From: Marasmius tenuissimus | Lineage: Eukaryota; Basidiomycota; Agaricomycetes; Agaricales; Marasmiaceae | NCBI GenBank assembly: GCA_029532415.1 | Contig: JAQOTA010000062.1 | Span: 806,001-870,000 of the forward strand | DNA length: 64,000 nucleotides | Direction of reading: 5' to 3' | In this document: piece after piece, positions 33,770-44,845 of the stretch | How the letters are laid out: each line of letters starts with the position of its first letter | How positions within the stretch are numbered: position 1 is the first letter of the stretch | Translations under genes and position numbers: made by a program | The notes under the pieces: model-generated | Databases searched by the model: none | Seen by the model: the letters and a program-made list of their open reading frames with translations, nothing else | Told to the model about the DNA's origin: nothing

Positions 33770-36700
33770 ATGGCAGCGCGTCACCATGGCTCAGGCCCGC
33801 CAAACAATGACATTGCAAGGGACCAGAACAACAACTACGGATGTGGCCAGGTGGAAGTCATCAACGCTGGACGTGATTTTGTGAAGACCGTCAACACGAC
33901 AGTCTCCAAGCGTAAGTCGGGTTTTCCCTTTGTTGAACTAGTAGACATCTTGACATACATCGATCCCTCGTAGGGCACAAGAAACTTTGGGACGCTGTTG
34001 GAGGGGTTGGAGCTTCACACGATGCGGAACAACAATACGAGCGCGGGGAATGTTTGGAAGGAACTCGTGTGGTGATTTTAAGGAACATTCACGAATGGCG
34101 AACCGCTAAGAAACGGTCTCTTCCGATTTGTTGGCTTTCCGGGACTGCGGGTGTGGGTAAGTCGGCCATAGCAATGACCGTCGCGAAAGCTTGCGAAAAG
34201 GACGGGCTTGTCACGTCGTTCTTTTTCTTCCGTCCCGACCCAAAACGAAACAACCCCTCCGCCCTCGTGCCCGCCATTGCTCATGGCCTCGTGGTAAAAA
34301 TGCCATTTGCCAGAACCTCGATAAACAAGAGGATATCCGACGACCCAAAGATATTGGAGGCTAGAATGGAGGAACAATTTCGAGAGCTCGTTGTGAAGCC
34401 CTGTTTGGAAGGCAGGTGGTGGAGACGTCTCTTGGAGAAAGTTGCACCTACATTCAAGAAGCCAGATCTCGTCATCATAGACGGCTTGGATGAATGTGGC
34501 AATGAGCAAACTCAGCAACGTATACTCGCAATGATACTTTCTTCATATCAGAAATCCCCTTGTTCCCCATTGCGATTCCTCATATGCAGCCGTCCAGAGG
34601 CATGGATTCAGGAAGCATTCAACAGGGACAACCTTGGTCGTATCACTGAACAGCTTGTCTTAGATGACTCGTTCATGCCGGATAGGGATATCGAGCGCTA
34701 CTACCTTCATGAATTCCAAGCCATCTGCACAGATCCGCAGTACACTCGTGTTCAGTTTCCAACTCCTTGGCCCTCCACAGAGGATCTCGCATGCCTTGTT
34801 CGGAAGTCTTCAAGCCAATTTGTGTATGCAGCAACTGCAGTGAGATTGATCAAACTCACTCATTCCAACCCAACCACCCAACTTCGCCTTATCCTTGACT
34901 ACACTCCTATGAATGGTGTGTCTGAGTCACTTTTCCCCAGGCTTGACGACCTTTACCACATTATACTCTCCCTGAATCCCAACCATGAAAAACTGCTAGC
35001 AATCCTTGCTGCCATTCTCATACTTCCTCCTCATGCTCCACCTTCACCCAACTTCATTGAACTACTACTTCAATTACCTCCAGGGGAAGTGGATGTCATG
35101 TTGAGGTCAATGCACTCAGTGCTCGAGATCAGAGATGGGAACACTCCCATTCACGTGTACCATACCTCATTCACCGACTTCCTTTATGATCTGTCACGTT
35201 CAGCACAGTTCTTTCTTGACCTACCAAAGTATCAGGATCTCCTTGCACAGCAATGGATCCAGGCACTTGGATCAAACAAACTGCCTGCTTTGATGTAAGC
35301 ATCCTGCTTCTGCTTAATCCCAAATTGACACTGAAATCTGCCTTGATGTCAATCAGCAATGACACTGAGCAACTTCAAACCTTTTGGTGTGGAGGGGTGG
35401 ACTTCTGCTGTGAGATAGGAAAACCTAGCAGTGGGCTGATATCCACTCTTCAGAATCTAGATTTAAAAACTATTGCAACTGGCACAGTCAACAGGGCTCT
35501 TCTGCACAATCAAGGGTACTCTGTGGCTGTCCGTCCTTTTGAAATGGCAATATCGTGGCTGACCTCCAGGGTATGTTCCCAATGTAGCTCATCAATTCCT
35601 GGTTTGCATTGACCTCATTGTCAAGGAATCACCTGTGCCTACCACACTTATCTGTCATTTTTCGGAGGCTCTACAATGGTTTGGATATAGATCCAGAGAG
35701 GGGTTAGTTTCATGACCATGCCTCACCTGGCTTTCTGGTAACCTCTAATCTGACAGTCCTGCACAACATTACCAATCTAAGTTGTCTGGAGACAAACATG
35801 ATTGGCTCTATCATGCTTTACTCAGCACTCATCCCAACCCCAAACAAGCCTGCCTCATCCTTGCAGCAATTCTGATCCTTCCACGGTATCTGAAACCAAC
35901 CCTGGCCCACCTTGTGTTGGTGCTAGGACTACCTATGAGACTGGTCACTTTGACAGTACAGGCAATGTACTCAGTGCTTGCTTTCCAAGATGACACAGCA
36001 GATGCCCTGGTCCATATACACGACAGCTCTTTCACGGACTATCTGGTTACTAAAAGGAGGTCATTGGAGTTTTACATTGACATAGAGGACAAAAAACATG
36101 TCATTACACGACTGTGGCTTCAAAACCTCTCAACAAGGAAGTCACAAACTTACAGGTATAGAAGTCATTCATTCATCATCCTCACATCTTTTCCTGATCA
36201 GTATTTAGCTTGTATCAACTCTATAGTGACACAACTGTTCACTTTTTCACAAAATGGATGAAATTGTGCATGTCATTCCTTGGACCTACAGAGGACTTAT
36301 TGGATGATCTTCAAAACATTGATCTGGCTTGTGCCTACACCTCTTTGACCCGAAACCGAATTCTGCGGTGGGCTTATGCATTTGATGATCTGGCAGAGTG
36401 GTTGAAGAAATCTGTGAGGTGGACCCTTCTTACCAGGTCTTAGCTCCATTCTGATACTTTGTACTTCATAGAGAAACATCCATGACCCCAAACACCCAAT
36501 TACAAGGCTCCAGCTCAGGCTTGAAAGACATCCCTCATGTTTTCACCTTGAATGGCAACCAGATGTGTCTCCACATGATCACATTGTACATTGGGTTGTC
36601 CGAAGATCAACAGCTTGTATGTGGGGAAATGAGTTTGAACTTCCTAAAGGCAACACACATCAACTACCACGCCTCACAGAATGTCACTGTGACCTTCAGC

Positions 36701-37183
36701 ATGGAGGCACTGAGTCACACAATCCCCAGCACCTTGCATACCAGGATGCCTGTTTGCAAGTGGCCACAGCTTATGTCTCCCATTTCAAGACACTTCCCAA
36801 GAACTCCAGGGAGAAAGATGAGTCAGAAGACATCCTCATGAATTTGCTTTACTCATCACTCCTGAAACATTGTCGTCTTGGTGTGGAGTTGTTCTCGCTC
36901 TGCCAAACCTTTTTCGAGCTTGCAAAGGGTTACACAGAATTGAAGACCTTTTATCAAACAACAGTAAAGCGTGCAAGGGCAAGTGTACTACTTGAGTGGA
37001 TTGAGGTGAGTACATATTTCTCAGAACTCAACTCCTCTTTCTCATTGTTCTACATCCTGTACAATGATGGACTTCTTCCCCTGATAGGCCTTCCCAGATC
37101 ATTTTGCTGGCGAAGCTGAAGCTCTGAAATCACAAATCCTTGCATTGCCATGGGAAAAATGGCTGGCATCTGCAAAAGAATGA
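33770..37183 (+). CDS. NACHT-domain NLR (STAND NTPase) with duplicated C-terminal module, 989 aa
   Basis: Eight exons join in phase: 33770-33911, 33974-35294, 35357-35570, 35626-35702, 35757-36155, 36227-36413, 36472-37005, 37088-37183. The N-terminus has the short glycine/asparagine-rich lead common in basidiomycete NLRs (RDQNNNYGCGQ), then LWDAVGGVGASHDAEQQYERGEC, then NACHT with Walker A GTAGVGKS (104-111) and Walker B LVIIDGLDE (213-221). After NACHT the helical module beginning NPNHEKLLAILAAILILP (about 380-560) is repeated as NPNPKQACLILAAILILP (about 595-705) with its following exon (compare TLQNLDL and DLQNIDL). The end LPWEKWLASAKE is typical of the family. There are no WD40, ankyrin or TPR repeats. 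Such NLRs are thought to mediate non-self recognition and cell death in fungi. The 3' half is CpG-poor, unlike the 5' half. Confidence 0.85.
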
Positions 37184-38636
37184 ATCAAATAACAACAATC
37201 GAACAAGAGTCCTCAAGACATAACACATCATGATTTGAAATCCTCTATCCAATACATCATAGCCCTCCAGCCATATGATTACCCCTTCAGAATTGCGACT
37301 ATGACATTGCATATTCTCCTTTCCAATCCCAAATGACAAGAACCACGAGACCTGAAGCTTATGATGGAGATCCTAAATGATTGGGAAGCCTAGGAGAATG
37401 AAAGAGTTCCTGGTCAGTGGTAACTGGTATGTGGTAGCTGGTCAGTTGAGTTTGGGGTAGATATTATAAAGTTGGGTTCTAGGATGAGATATAATGGGTA
37501 GTACTGCAATCACAAACCAATTAGCTTCTTGCAGTCACCAACGGCTGAGTTCATGCAGGGAGTAGAGTGATAATAGTCTGCACAGTGCCGTCAGCAGCTC
37601 AAATTTCGACATTTGTAGTTTATTCCTGTTGTCTCCATCAAGTCGAGACCTGCTGTTCAAAAAAGCTGCATGGCCTTCCAATGCTTTGCAGCCACCACTG
37701 GCACAAAGGGAGGAGGGTCAATGGATTATATAGTGTTTTCAAACGCACAAGTGGAGAGATCTCTGCTTGTTGAATCAAGGCCTGAGTGTGATCACAATGA
37801 TGGATTTATGGTCAGGTTTCGTATATGGACACTGCATCCTAGAGTCAGTTGTGAGTCAAACCAGCTGTAACTTGTCACTTGCCTCATTTGATTGAGTCCC
37901 TGCTGCAGTTCTTCCTACCAAGCACCTTGGCTAACACTATCCTCAGGACATGTTGGAGATGTTTGCAGACTATAGCAGTCTACTTACACCTCACGGGAAT
38001 CTAAGTAAGAAAGTGTACAAGCTTGAGATAATAATTGAGAGTGCCCATCATCAGAGACTGGAGAGGAGAGCATTGTGTGTGTTGAATCCGTAGACTATTA
38101 TTAGATCCTGGTATATCCAAAGTCCTGGTTCACTCTTTCTGCCATTGTATTATGCGGGACAATGCATTTGCTATTGTTCCATTTGTCTATTGTTCACTAT
38201 GCTCACAATCCGTATCATGTACGTGAGCGAAGCATGACCGGTATCCTGTATCTGGTATATTCACATTTGAGGACAAGGCAATCCCCGACAAACTCTCAGT
38301 ACAAAATATAGCATATTTGACCACGAGACGTACAATGGTAGAGTTGGAGTCCCGACTCCCGAGTCGGTCGATGTTGTAGGTACTAGTGAAAATACCTCCG
38401 AGAGAGACATGTACATGAAAAACTGAGCATGAAGCCTGGCCTGAGTTATTGGATGTGATGTGGGTCATCAATTCGAGGGGATCAAGTATCTCCTCCGGAT
38501 AGAGTATACGTAGTCAAATCATTTCCCCGTTCATCTCAAGCTCATCTTGTGGCCCAAGTCCGAAAGTCGCAAGGTTGGTTGACCTCGGGCAATTGACTCG
38601 TGGCCCTCTTTCTTCCTCGCGAGCACTTCCCAAAGT
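37184..38636. other. Spacer with a promoter relic, no gene
   Basis: CpG-poor, A/T-rich sequence after the NLR gene. Short frames only. It includes a decayed copy of the divergent promoter at 37808-38090 (listed separately). Confidence 0.5.
37808..38090 (+). repeat. Decayed copy of the divergent promoter at 39050-39350
   Basis: Nearly colinear with 39050-39350, sharing TGTGAGTCAAACCAGCTG, TAACTTGTCAC, CAAGCACCTTGGCTAA, CTATCCTCAGGACATG and GTGTACAAGCTTGAGATAAT. A segment of about 35 bases present at 39135-39170 is missing. Differences are mostly C-to-T or G-to-A at CpG: CCGCGG becomes CTGCAG, GTCGGAG becomes GTTGGAG, ATCGGAG becomes ATCAGAG. Confidence 0.85.
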
Positions 38637-39142
38637 TCAGTCGTGGGGTCCAACTTCCTCATCGACACACGGTGGTCCTGAAAGGCAGATACGCATGGCT
38701 TCTACACCTATCGTCAAAACCTTTCACATGCTCAAGCAAGCTATGTCGCACTCACCTCGGTGACGGCGAGTTCGCTTGTTCATAAGCATCTCATTGGCGT
38801 GATCGATGAACGACTCCCATGGCGCAAAGTGTACTTGCTCCGAGTGTAGATACTAACAGGGCAAATGAAGAAGAGGGGTCTGTAGTCTAGTTTAGAGTTC
38901 AAATAGCGTGCGTGGTAAATAGAAGGTAGACTTACGGTTTTATGATCCAAAACGGACGTTGAAAAACCATCGATCAGGACACAGACTCTGGTAGCGGTTG
39001 AGTGGAACAGATCGTTTAGCTCGAGCGCAGATTCAGTCGAGGCCAGGATGACGATTTCGTATACAGACACTGCATTCTGGAGTCACTTGTGAGTCAAACC
39101 AGCTGTAACTTGTCACTCACCTTGCTTGATAGGGCGCGGCAT
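38637..39142 (-). CDS. Small unidentified protein divergent from SKT5, about 107 aa
   Basis: Four minus-strand exons join in phase: 39142-39121, 39069-38936, 38852-38756, 38707-38637. The sequence has a compact alpha/beta look (VSVYEIVILASTESALELND, RVCVLIDGFSTSVLD) followed by VHFAPWESFIDHANEM and a basic RTRRHR. No family recognised. It is divergent from the SKT5-like gene with 385 bp between starts. The last intron is optional; without it the protein would end slightly differently. The first exon is only 22 nt, which makes it easy to miss in automatic annotation. Confidence 0.5.
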
Positions 39143-39527
39143 TGTAATACCTTCATGTGTTTCTTCCTCCTGAGTCCCTGCCGCGGTTCTTTCTCCCAAG
39201 CACCTTGGCTAATGCTATCCTCAGGACATGTCGGAGATGTTCGCAGACCGAAGCGGTCTACTTACGCCTCACGGGAATCCAAGTATGTAAGTGTACAAGC
39301 TTGAGATAATAATTGAGAGTGCCCATCATCGGAGACTGGAGAGGAGAGAATCGAGATTACCACTGTGGTCGACCGCGGAATAAGAGCACAGTGGTGAGTA
39401 TAAAACGGGAACACGGTGGAGAGAGACGCGTTGAAACCTCGGCAATCGAAACCCCTTAAAAGGCCACGTGCGAACGGACTAGTTGTGCCCCTAACCCTAC
39501 TTGGATTCTGTATCCTTGGTCGCAACG
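39143..39527. promoter_or_regulatory. Divergent promoter, small gene / SKT5
   Basis: A 385-bp spacer between opposite start codons. Its left part and its right part each have a relic copy elsewhere (37808-38090 and 32545-32965), which helps define the ancestral promoter. Confidence 0.55.
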
Positions 39528-41880
39528 ATGTCTGTTCTCAATCGCACCGGACACGACATAAAACTCAACACAAATCACCCAGGCCCAGCAAGACAAATGC
39601 AGAGCCCAGCCAGCGCAGTTGATCCCTCGAGTGCCTTTAGCCAGCTCTCGCTGGATGACGGAGCACCTTTGGCACAACCACCACGGCTGGAAGACCCAAT
39701 CGCACGATCCAAATCATCCATGTCCATGCGCTCATATCAGTCAATTCAACCTCCTCAGCAGCACCAACCGAGATTTCCTCCACAAGCTCCGCTGGGCGGA
39801 TATTATCCTCACCAACAACAACAACAACATGCTCAGGATCCGTACTTTGCTGCAGCCAACAACGTTCTCGGAGTGGGTCCTCCACCACCTCCTCAGGCTC
39901 CACCTCCATCGTACGAAGGGTCGATAAGAGGAGGATATGAACCTTCACTTAGAGGAGGCTATGAGCCCTCACTACGAGGAGGATACGAACCATCAGTCAG
40001 AGGAGGATACGAGGCATCTATCAACGGAGGCTATGAAGGATCTGTTGGCTACGACCCATCCATCTATGATGATTATTCTTCATCAGCTAGCCATTCTCAG
40101 CATCCCCAGCAACAACAACATTATCCACCTCCTACCGACCAACAACATTACCCACCCAGTGAGCATCACCCCCAACAACAACAATATCCACCGGGCGGCG
40201 GAGGTTACTACCCAACCAATCACTCCCAGACCTCCTTCCAATCTCTCCCTCCTCACCCAGGTCCACCCGACACCGATTTTGACATGCGTCCCACCCTCGG
40301 CCCTCGCCTCGACTCTGTTCGCCCATCCACCACAAAATCCAAAGCAGTCGACCTCAGCACACCACCCTACACGAAAGAATACATTGATTCCTATCGGCAA
40401 CGCATAAAAGCCGACCCAGACCCCGAAGCACACTTCCTCTACGCCAAATACCTCATCGACGCAGCCCGCAAAATCCGTCAATCCTCCAAAGACTCCAAAC
40501 CCGGGAAACGCTACTCCGAAGCCCTCATCACCGAAGCTCTCAAAGTCATCCGTCGTCTCGCTACTCAAGGTCAGAACGGCGAAGTCTACCCAGAGGCTCA
40601 GTTCTACTTGGCCAACTGTTTCGGGAGCGGCGCGTTGGGTCTACAAGTCGATCATGAGAGAGCGTATCATCTGTATCTGCAGGCTGCGAAGCAGAACCAT
40701 GCGCCTGCTGCCTATCGGGTTGGGGTTTGTAATGAGATTGGTGCGGGTACGAGGAGGGATTGGAGTCGTGCTTCGGCGTTTTATCGGAAAGCGGCGAGTT
40801 TGGGGGATACGGCTGCCATGTACAAGTTGGGTGTCGTTCTTATGAACGGTGCGCTTGGTGAGGAACGGAGAGAGAGGGATGCTGCTGGATGGTTGAAGAG
40901 GGTGCGTTCCTTCCTTTCCTTTGTTTCTTTTTCTGATAGTTTTATTCGCCAGGCTGCAGAACAAGCAGACGAAGAAAACCCCCATGCACTACACGAACTC
41001 GGGTTACTCTACGAAAGTGGTCCCGGTGTCTCCCCCACAATGCGGTACGTCCTGCCTTCTCCTTCCTTCCTTCCTTCCTTCCTTCGCTAACCCTCCCACC
41101 ATAGAGAATACATCCCCCCAGACCCCTACCAAGCCAAAGCTCTCTTCACACAAGCAGCTCACTTGGGCTATACACCCAGTCAATATAAATTGGGTTAGTT
41201 CCGCCTGCTTCCTGTTCCCCTTCTCATCGCTCATCACCTCCCCCACAGGCCAATGCTACGAATACGGCACAGTAGCCTGCCCAGTTGACCCCCGTCGCTC
41301 AATCGCCTGGTACACAAAAGCAGCCGAAAAGGGCGACGCAGAAGCCGAACTCGCTTTGAGCGGGTGGTACCTCACAGGTTCCGAGGGGTGCGTAGCGTCC
41401 CGTTTCTTTGTGTAAATGAGATTGCTCACGCTCTCACCGAAAAACTCGCGTAGTGTCCTCAAACAATCCGACTCTGAAGCCTACCTCTGGGCCCGCCGCG
41501 CAGCCAACAAAGGTCTCTCCAAAGCCGAATACGCAGTTGGGTATTACGCCGAAGTGGGGATTGGTGTGAAGCAGGATATGGAGTTTGCGAAGAGGTGGTA
41601 TATGAGGGCTGCTGGTACGTTCCTTTCTTCTCTCCCTGTTTCCTTCCCGACCCCCGTTTCCTCCGCTTTTCACCCTTTTTTTTTTGTATCATTGCGGCGG
41701 TCGCTGACGCTCTCCCCCGTAGCCCAAGGAAACAAACGCGCGATGAACCGACTCACGGAGATGAAGAGGATGGGGAATCAAAGGCCTGGTGGCGGAGGGG
41801 GGCTTATGGGAGGTGGAGGAGGGGGCGGAGGACCGAGACCTACAAGACAACAGGCGAAGGACGAGTGTGTTATTTGTTAG
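39528..41880 (+). CDS. SKT5: Sel1-repeat chitin synthase regulator, SKT5/CHS4 type, 670 aa
   Basis: Six exons: 39528-40901, 40953-41044, 41105-41193, 41249-41387, 41454-41614, 41723-41880. The first 260 residues are Gln/Pro/Tyr-rich and disordered. The rest is a chain of Sel1-like repeats (for example AQFYLANCFGSGALGLQVDHE, HALHELGLLYESGPG, GQCYEYGTVACPVDPRRSIAWY). A glycine-rich linker leads to the final four residues CVIC, a CAAX box for prenylation. Skt5/Chs4 proteins bind and activate chitin synthases at the membrane, and the CAAX box helps membrane targeting. The layout (disordered N-terminus, Sel1 repeats, CAAX) is diagnostic, although other Sel1 proteins exist in fungi and paralogues are common. 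Confidence 0.9.
39914..40060 (+). repeat. 24-bp tandem repeat coding GGYEPSLR
   Basis: Five to six imperfect copies of a 24-bp unit coding GGYEPSLR-like octapeptides (variants GGYEPSVR, GGYEASIN, GGYEGSV) in the disordered N-terminal part of the SKT5-like protein. Frame is kept. Confidence 0.88.
41060..41083 (+). repeat. (CTTC)n microsatellite in SKT5 intron 2
   Basis: Five to six tandem TTCC units in the polypyrimidine part of intron 2 of the SKT5-like gene. Confidence 0.85.
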
Positions 41881-42765
41881 GTGGGGGCGCGGGGAGTGGG
41901 TGAACCTTTTTTTTTTTTTGTTGAGGGAGTGAACATTGAACTTTCTTTTTGTTCTTTCGTTTTTGCTACTCGTACTCTCTATGATAGATACCCACACTTG
42001 GTCTTAGTGCTCGTTGACTCTTTCGTTTCATTCCTTCGTTATCCCTTCCTTTGCAATTGACATTTGATGCTTTACTTTACTCGTCGCTCGTTGCTCGTTG
42101 CTCGAAGACGCTCTCCCCAAAGTGATGTATGATAGTAGAGGTACCATCGCCGGTAGTACGTATACGTATACTTTTGGCTTTGGTCGTCGAACGTCACGGT
42201 ACAGGCATCTGGAGAGCGGGGAAACGGGGGGAAAGCCGCGATTTGATTTGCCTTCCAAGTAGTATAATCTCTAAACCTTCGAGCCACCTCTTCCCCCTTC
42301 CCCGCTTGCTATAAACGATAACCCTCTGCAGGAGTTTTGTGTGACACGTCAAGAATAGGGGATTGGAGCAAGTCCGAGTTTTTTTATGTGTCGTGCCGCC
42401 TCCGACAATCTGATTTACGACGATGAGAGTTTTCCTAACAACCAATTCTGGCAGGGATCATGGTGCTGCCTCGGATGGAATTCGTTTAATTCCTTGAGCA
42501 AAAGTCACGACTCGGCTGCGATAGGTCAAATGGGGGTTGCGTAGACCACCGCTACGACGGCTATACTCATCATAATGACTTTGTCCGAGGTCTGGTGGAT
42601 CCGGATGTTCGATGATTTAGCATGCCTGAACCATTTTCGTATTCCACGCCAAAATATGTATGTATCAGTGTCAATCCAGATTTTTCACGATCCTTTAGAG
42701 AGAGAGAAAAGGTAGGTTCAGGATGAATACAACTTTCCCCCGACAAAACCGACTTGGATGCTCTT
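41881..42765. other. Intergenic, 3' regions
   Basis: SKT5 3' UTR with a poly-T run at about 41910 and the 3' side of the NTF2-like pseudogene. No additional gene seen. Confidence 0.45.
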
Positions 42766-43274
42766 TCATTGATCCTGATTCGACCCAAAAAACCGTTCGG
42801 TCAACGCCGAATCTAGATGTTCCCTATTCGAAACAATCGTCTCCCCTTCCCACTCGGAGATCCAAGCGATTTGTTGCGTATACGGTATACCTATCCAAAG
42901 GACCAAGTTTAGTTCCCTATTCACAAATGTCAACAACCAAACACCCCACATACCATTCTTCCCAACAGTCCCCTCCGCAGCCTTCGACTTCACACTCGAC
43001 CTCGTACCCGCCGCACCTTCGGATATAACAGAGACGATCTCGACTTTGTACGTCCCGTCGATGGCGTCGTGTACGGTAGACAACACGTTCATAAGACTCG
43101 TGTAATTGTGTGTTCCGGAGAAGGGACCACCGAAGATCGTCCAGGTTATGTTAGGAGAGAAGAGGTTCGGGACGCGGAGGTATTGCTGAGGAGTTGGGCG
43201 ATACGTTCGGCGGAGGGAGCTGCGAGTGCAACTCCGAGTGTGCCACTGGCGGTGAGAAGGAGGCTGAGACGCAT
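42766..43274 (-). pseudogene. Frameshifted secreted NTF2/SnoaL-like gene (copy A)
   Basis: The ATG is at 43274 on the minus strand. The signal peptide and the first 35 residues read in one frame and end at a stop shortly after. A one-base loss near 43170 relative to copy B moves the remainder (from FSPNITW through WISEWEGETI to the end) into another frame. The intron near the conserved VGKNG is still present. Flanking sequence has some similarity to the copies on the right. Copy B at 44358 is its nearest relative by eye (both have the short version of the region before NITW). Confidence 0.8.
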
Positions 43275-44357
43275 TGTGAGGTGGATTGGGAGAGAGAGCG
43301 AGAGCGCTGGCTTTTTTTTATACATCCATGGACTTGCTTGAGGCTGATTAATCCACTGGCAGACTACGGGTCCCTAAATTTAACTTGAAGTGGTATCTGA
43401 CACATATATTTTGGGGTGCAGGAGACAGACTCGTGAGTACCACTCAATCATGCAGCTCGTAATGCGGATGACAGGGACGAGAAGAGGGCCAACCGTGAGG
43501 AGGTTCAATATCAATGTTTCGGCACTGGTTGGGGGGTGATGTGAGGTACGAGAATCGTGCTACCTTTTTCAACTTCAAGCAGCGACTCGGAGGCTGAGTT
43601 GGTCCAATGATTTCGATGGTCAGGATTAGAGTACTTGAGCTTTCGTCATTTCGGTGACGAAGCGTGCCTGTAATGCGATAGTGAAGTTATGCATGCAAGG
43701 TCCTACCAGCGAGACGGTTTCGGGCTTCATGGCGGTATGGGTTTGAGATGAATTGACTTGATCACGGTTCACGATGGTTGAAGCAAGCCGTGGGAACTTG
43801 AGTCGCTCGGGCCGCTGAGGAATTCAGCAAGTCGCCAACCCTTTCTCTTCGACCTCAACCCTCTGGACTGGGTAGCAAAGTACGGCCGGGATCTCCTTCT
43901 CTGAGTTCGAATGCGAACAAGGCTTTATAGTATCTCAAGAATGACTTTTCAGCGCTCAGTCTTGGTGAAACTTACCCTCAAAACGGTCACGTATAACACC
44001 AGACAATTCCCTTCTGCATCGGCAAATCGTAATCACTGTACGACAGTTTTCGGAACCTGAAGGCTGAACCCAACTATGAAACGTTTCTGCAGCCCGAAAA
44101 ACCCACATCTCTTGAGCGAGCACCCCCTCGTCGTTGTCATCTGCATTACGGGTCTTCACCAGCTTCATGATCAAGCAGTACTCTTATCCACTTCCAAGAT
44201 ATGTCAGATACTTCAGGCTTGAAGTCTATAGTCTGCCACAGGAGTAATCAACCTCACGCGAGTTCGAGGACAGTCTAGGATACATAAAAACCCAGCACAA
44301 ATTCTCGACTCTCTCCTCAACAACCCCACCTCATCTAAAGTCTTCATAAAAAAAAAC
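43275..44357. other. Intergenic between copies A and B
   Basis: No gene found. A short piece around 44070 (ATGAAACGTTTCTGCAGCCC) resembles 45620 (ATGAAACGTTCTACAGCCCC), suggesting that promoter-distal flanks were copied with the small secreted genes. Confidence 0.4.
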
Positions 44358-44845
44358 ATGCGTCTAAGCCTCGCCCCCCTCATCCTCATCGGCGCAGCAC
44401 TCGCAGCCCCCTCCCCAGAACGCATCACCCAACTCCTCAGTGACACCTCCGCCGCTCCAAACCTCTTCTCTACCAACATAACCTGGACCATCTTCGGTGG
44501 TCCCTTCTCCGGAACCCACAACTATACAAGTCTCATGAACGTGTTGTCTACCATAAACGACGCCATCTCCGGGACGTACCAAGTTGACGTCGTCTCTGTC
44601 ATATCTGAAGGTACGGGGGGTAATTTATCGAGTATCGAGTTGAAAGCTGCTGAGGGGACTGTTGGTAGGAACGGTATGTCGGGCCCCGGGGTTCATTACT
44701 CAGTACTATCTTACTGACCTATACTGTAGGTATACCCTACCCTCAGCAATTCGCTTGGATCTCCGAGTGGGAAGGAGAGACGATCATCTCGAACAGGGAA
44801 CATCTGGATTCGGCATTGGCCGATCGGTTCTTTGGGTCGAATTGA
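44358..44845 (+). CDS. Small secreted NTF2/SnoaL-like protein (copy B), 143 aa
   Basis: Exons 44358-44673 and 44730-44845. The N-terminus is a cleavable signal peptide (MRLSLAPLILIGAALAAPS). The mature part has the SnoaL/NTF2-like pattern: helix ERITQLL, strand TNITWTIFGG, helix SLMNVLSTINDAI, strand VDVVSVISEG, and a second exon with FAWISEWEGETIISNREHL then a final helix. NIT and NYT are possible N-glycosylation sites. NTF2-like folds serve as enzymes or as ligand-binding shells; the function here is unknown. About eight residues before NITW are missing compared with copies C-E. Confidence 0.85.

Noticed and set aside
33770..37183. NLR gene as a pseudogene because of CpG decay and duplication
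   Set aside because: All eight exons join in phase with acceptable splice sites and no premature stop, so the gene looks intact.
38637..39142. Minus-strand sequence as a truncated gene cut by the promoter repeat
   Set aside because: A 22-nt first exon with ATG and a consensus donor restores a full start, so truncation is not needed.
40083..40568. 161-codon minus-strand frame
   Set aside because: Antisense to SKT5 exon 1. Its Gly/Val-rich content reflects Pro/Gln codons read backwards.
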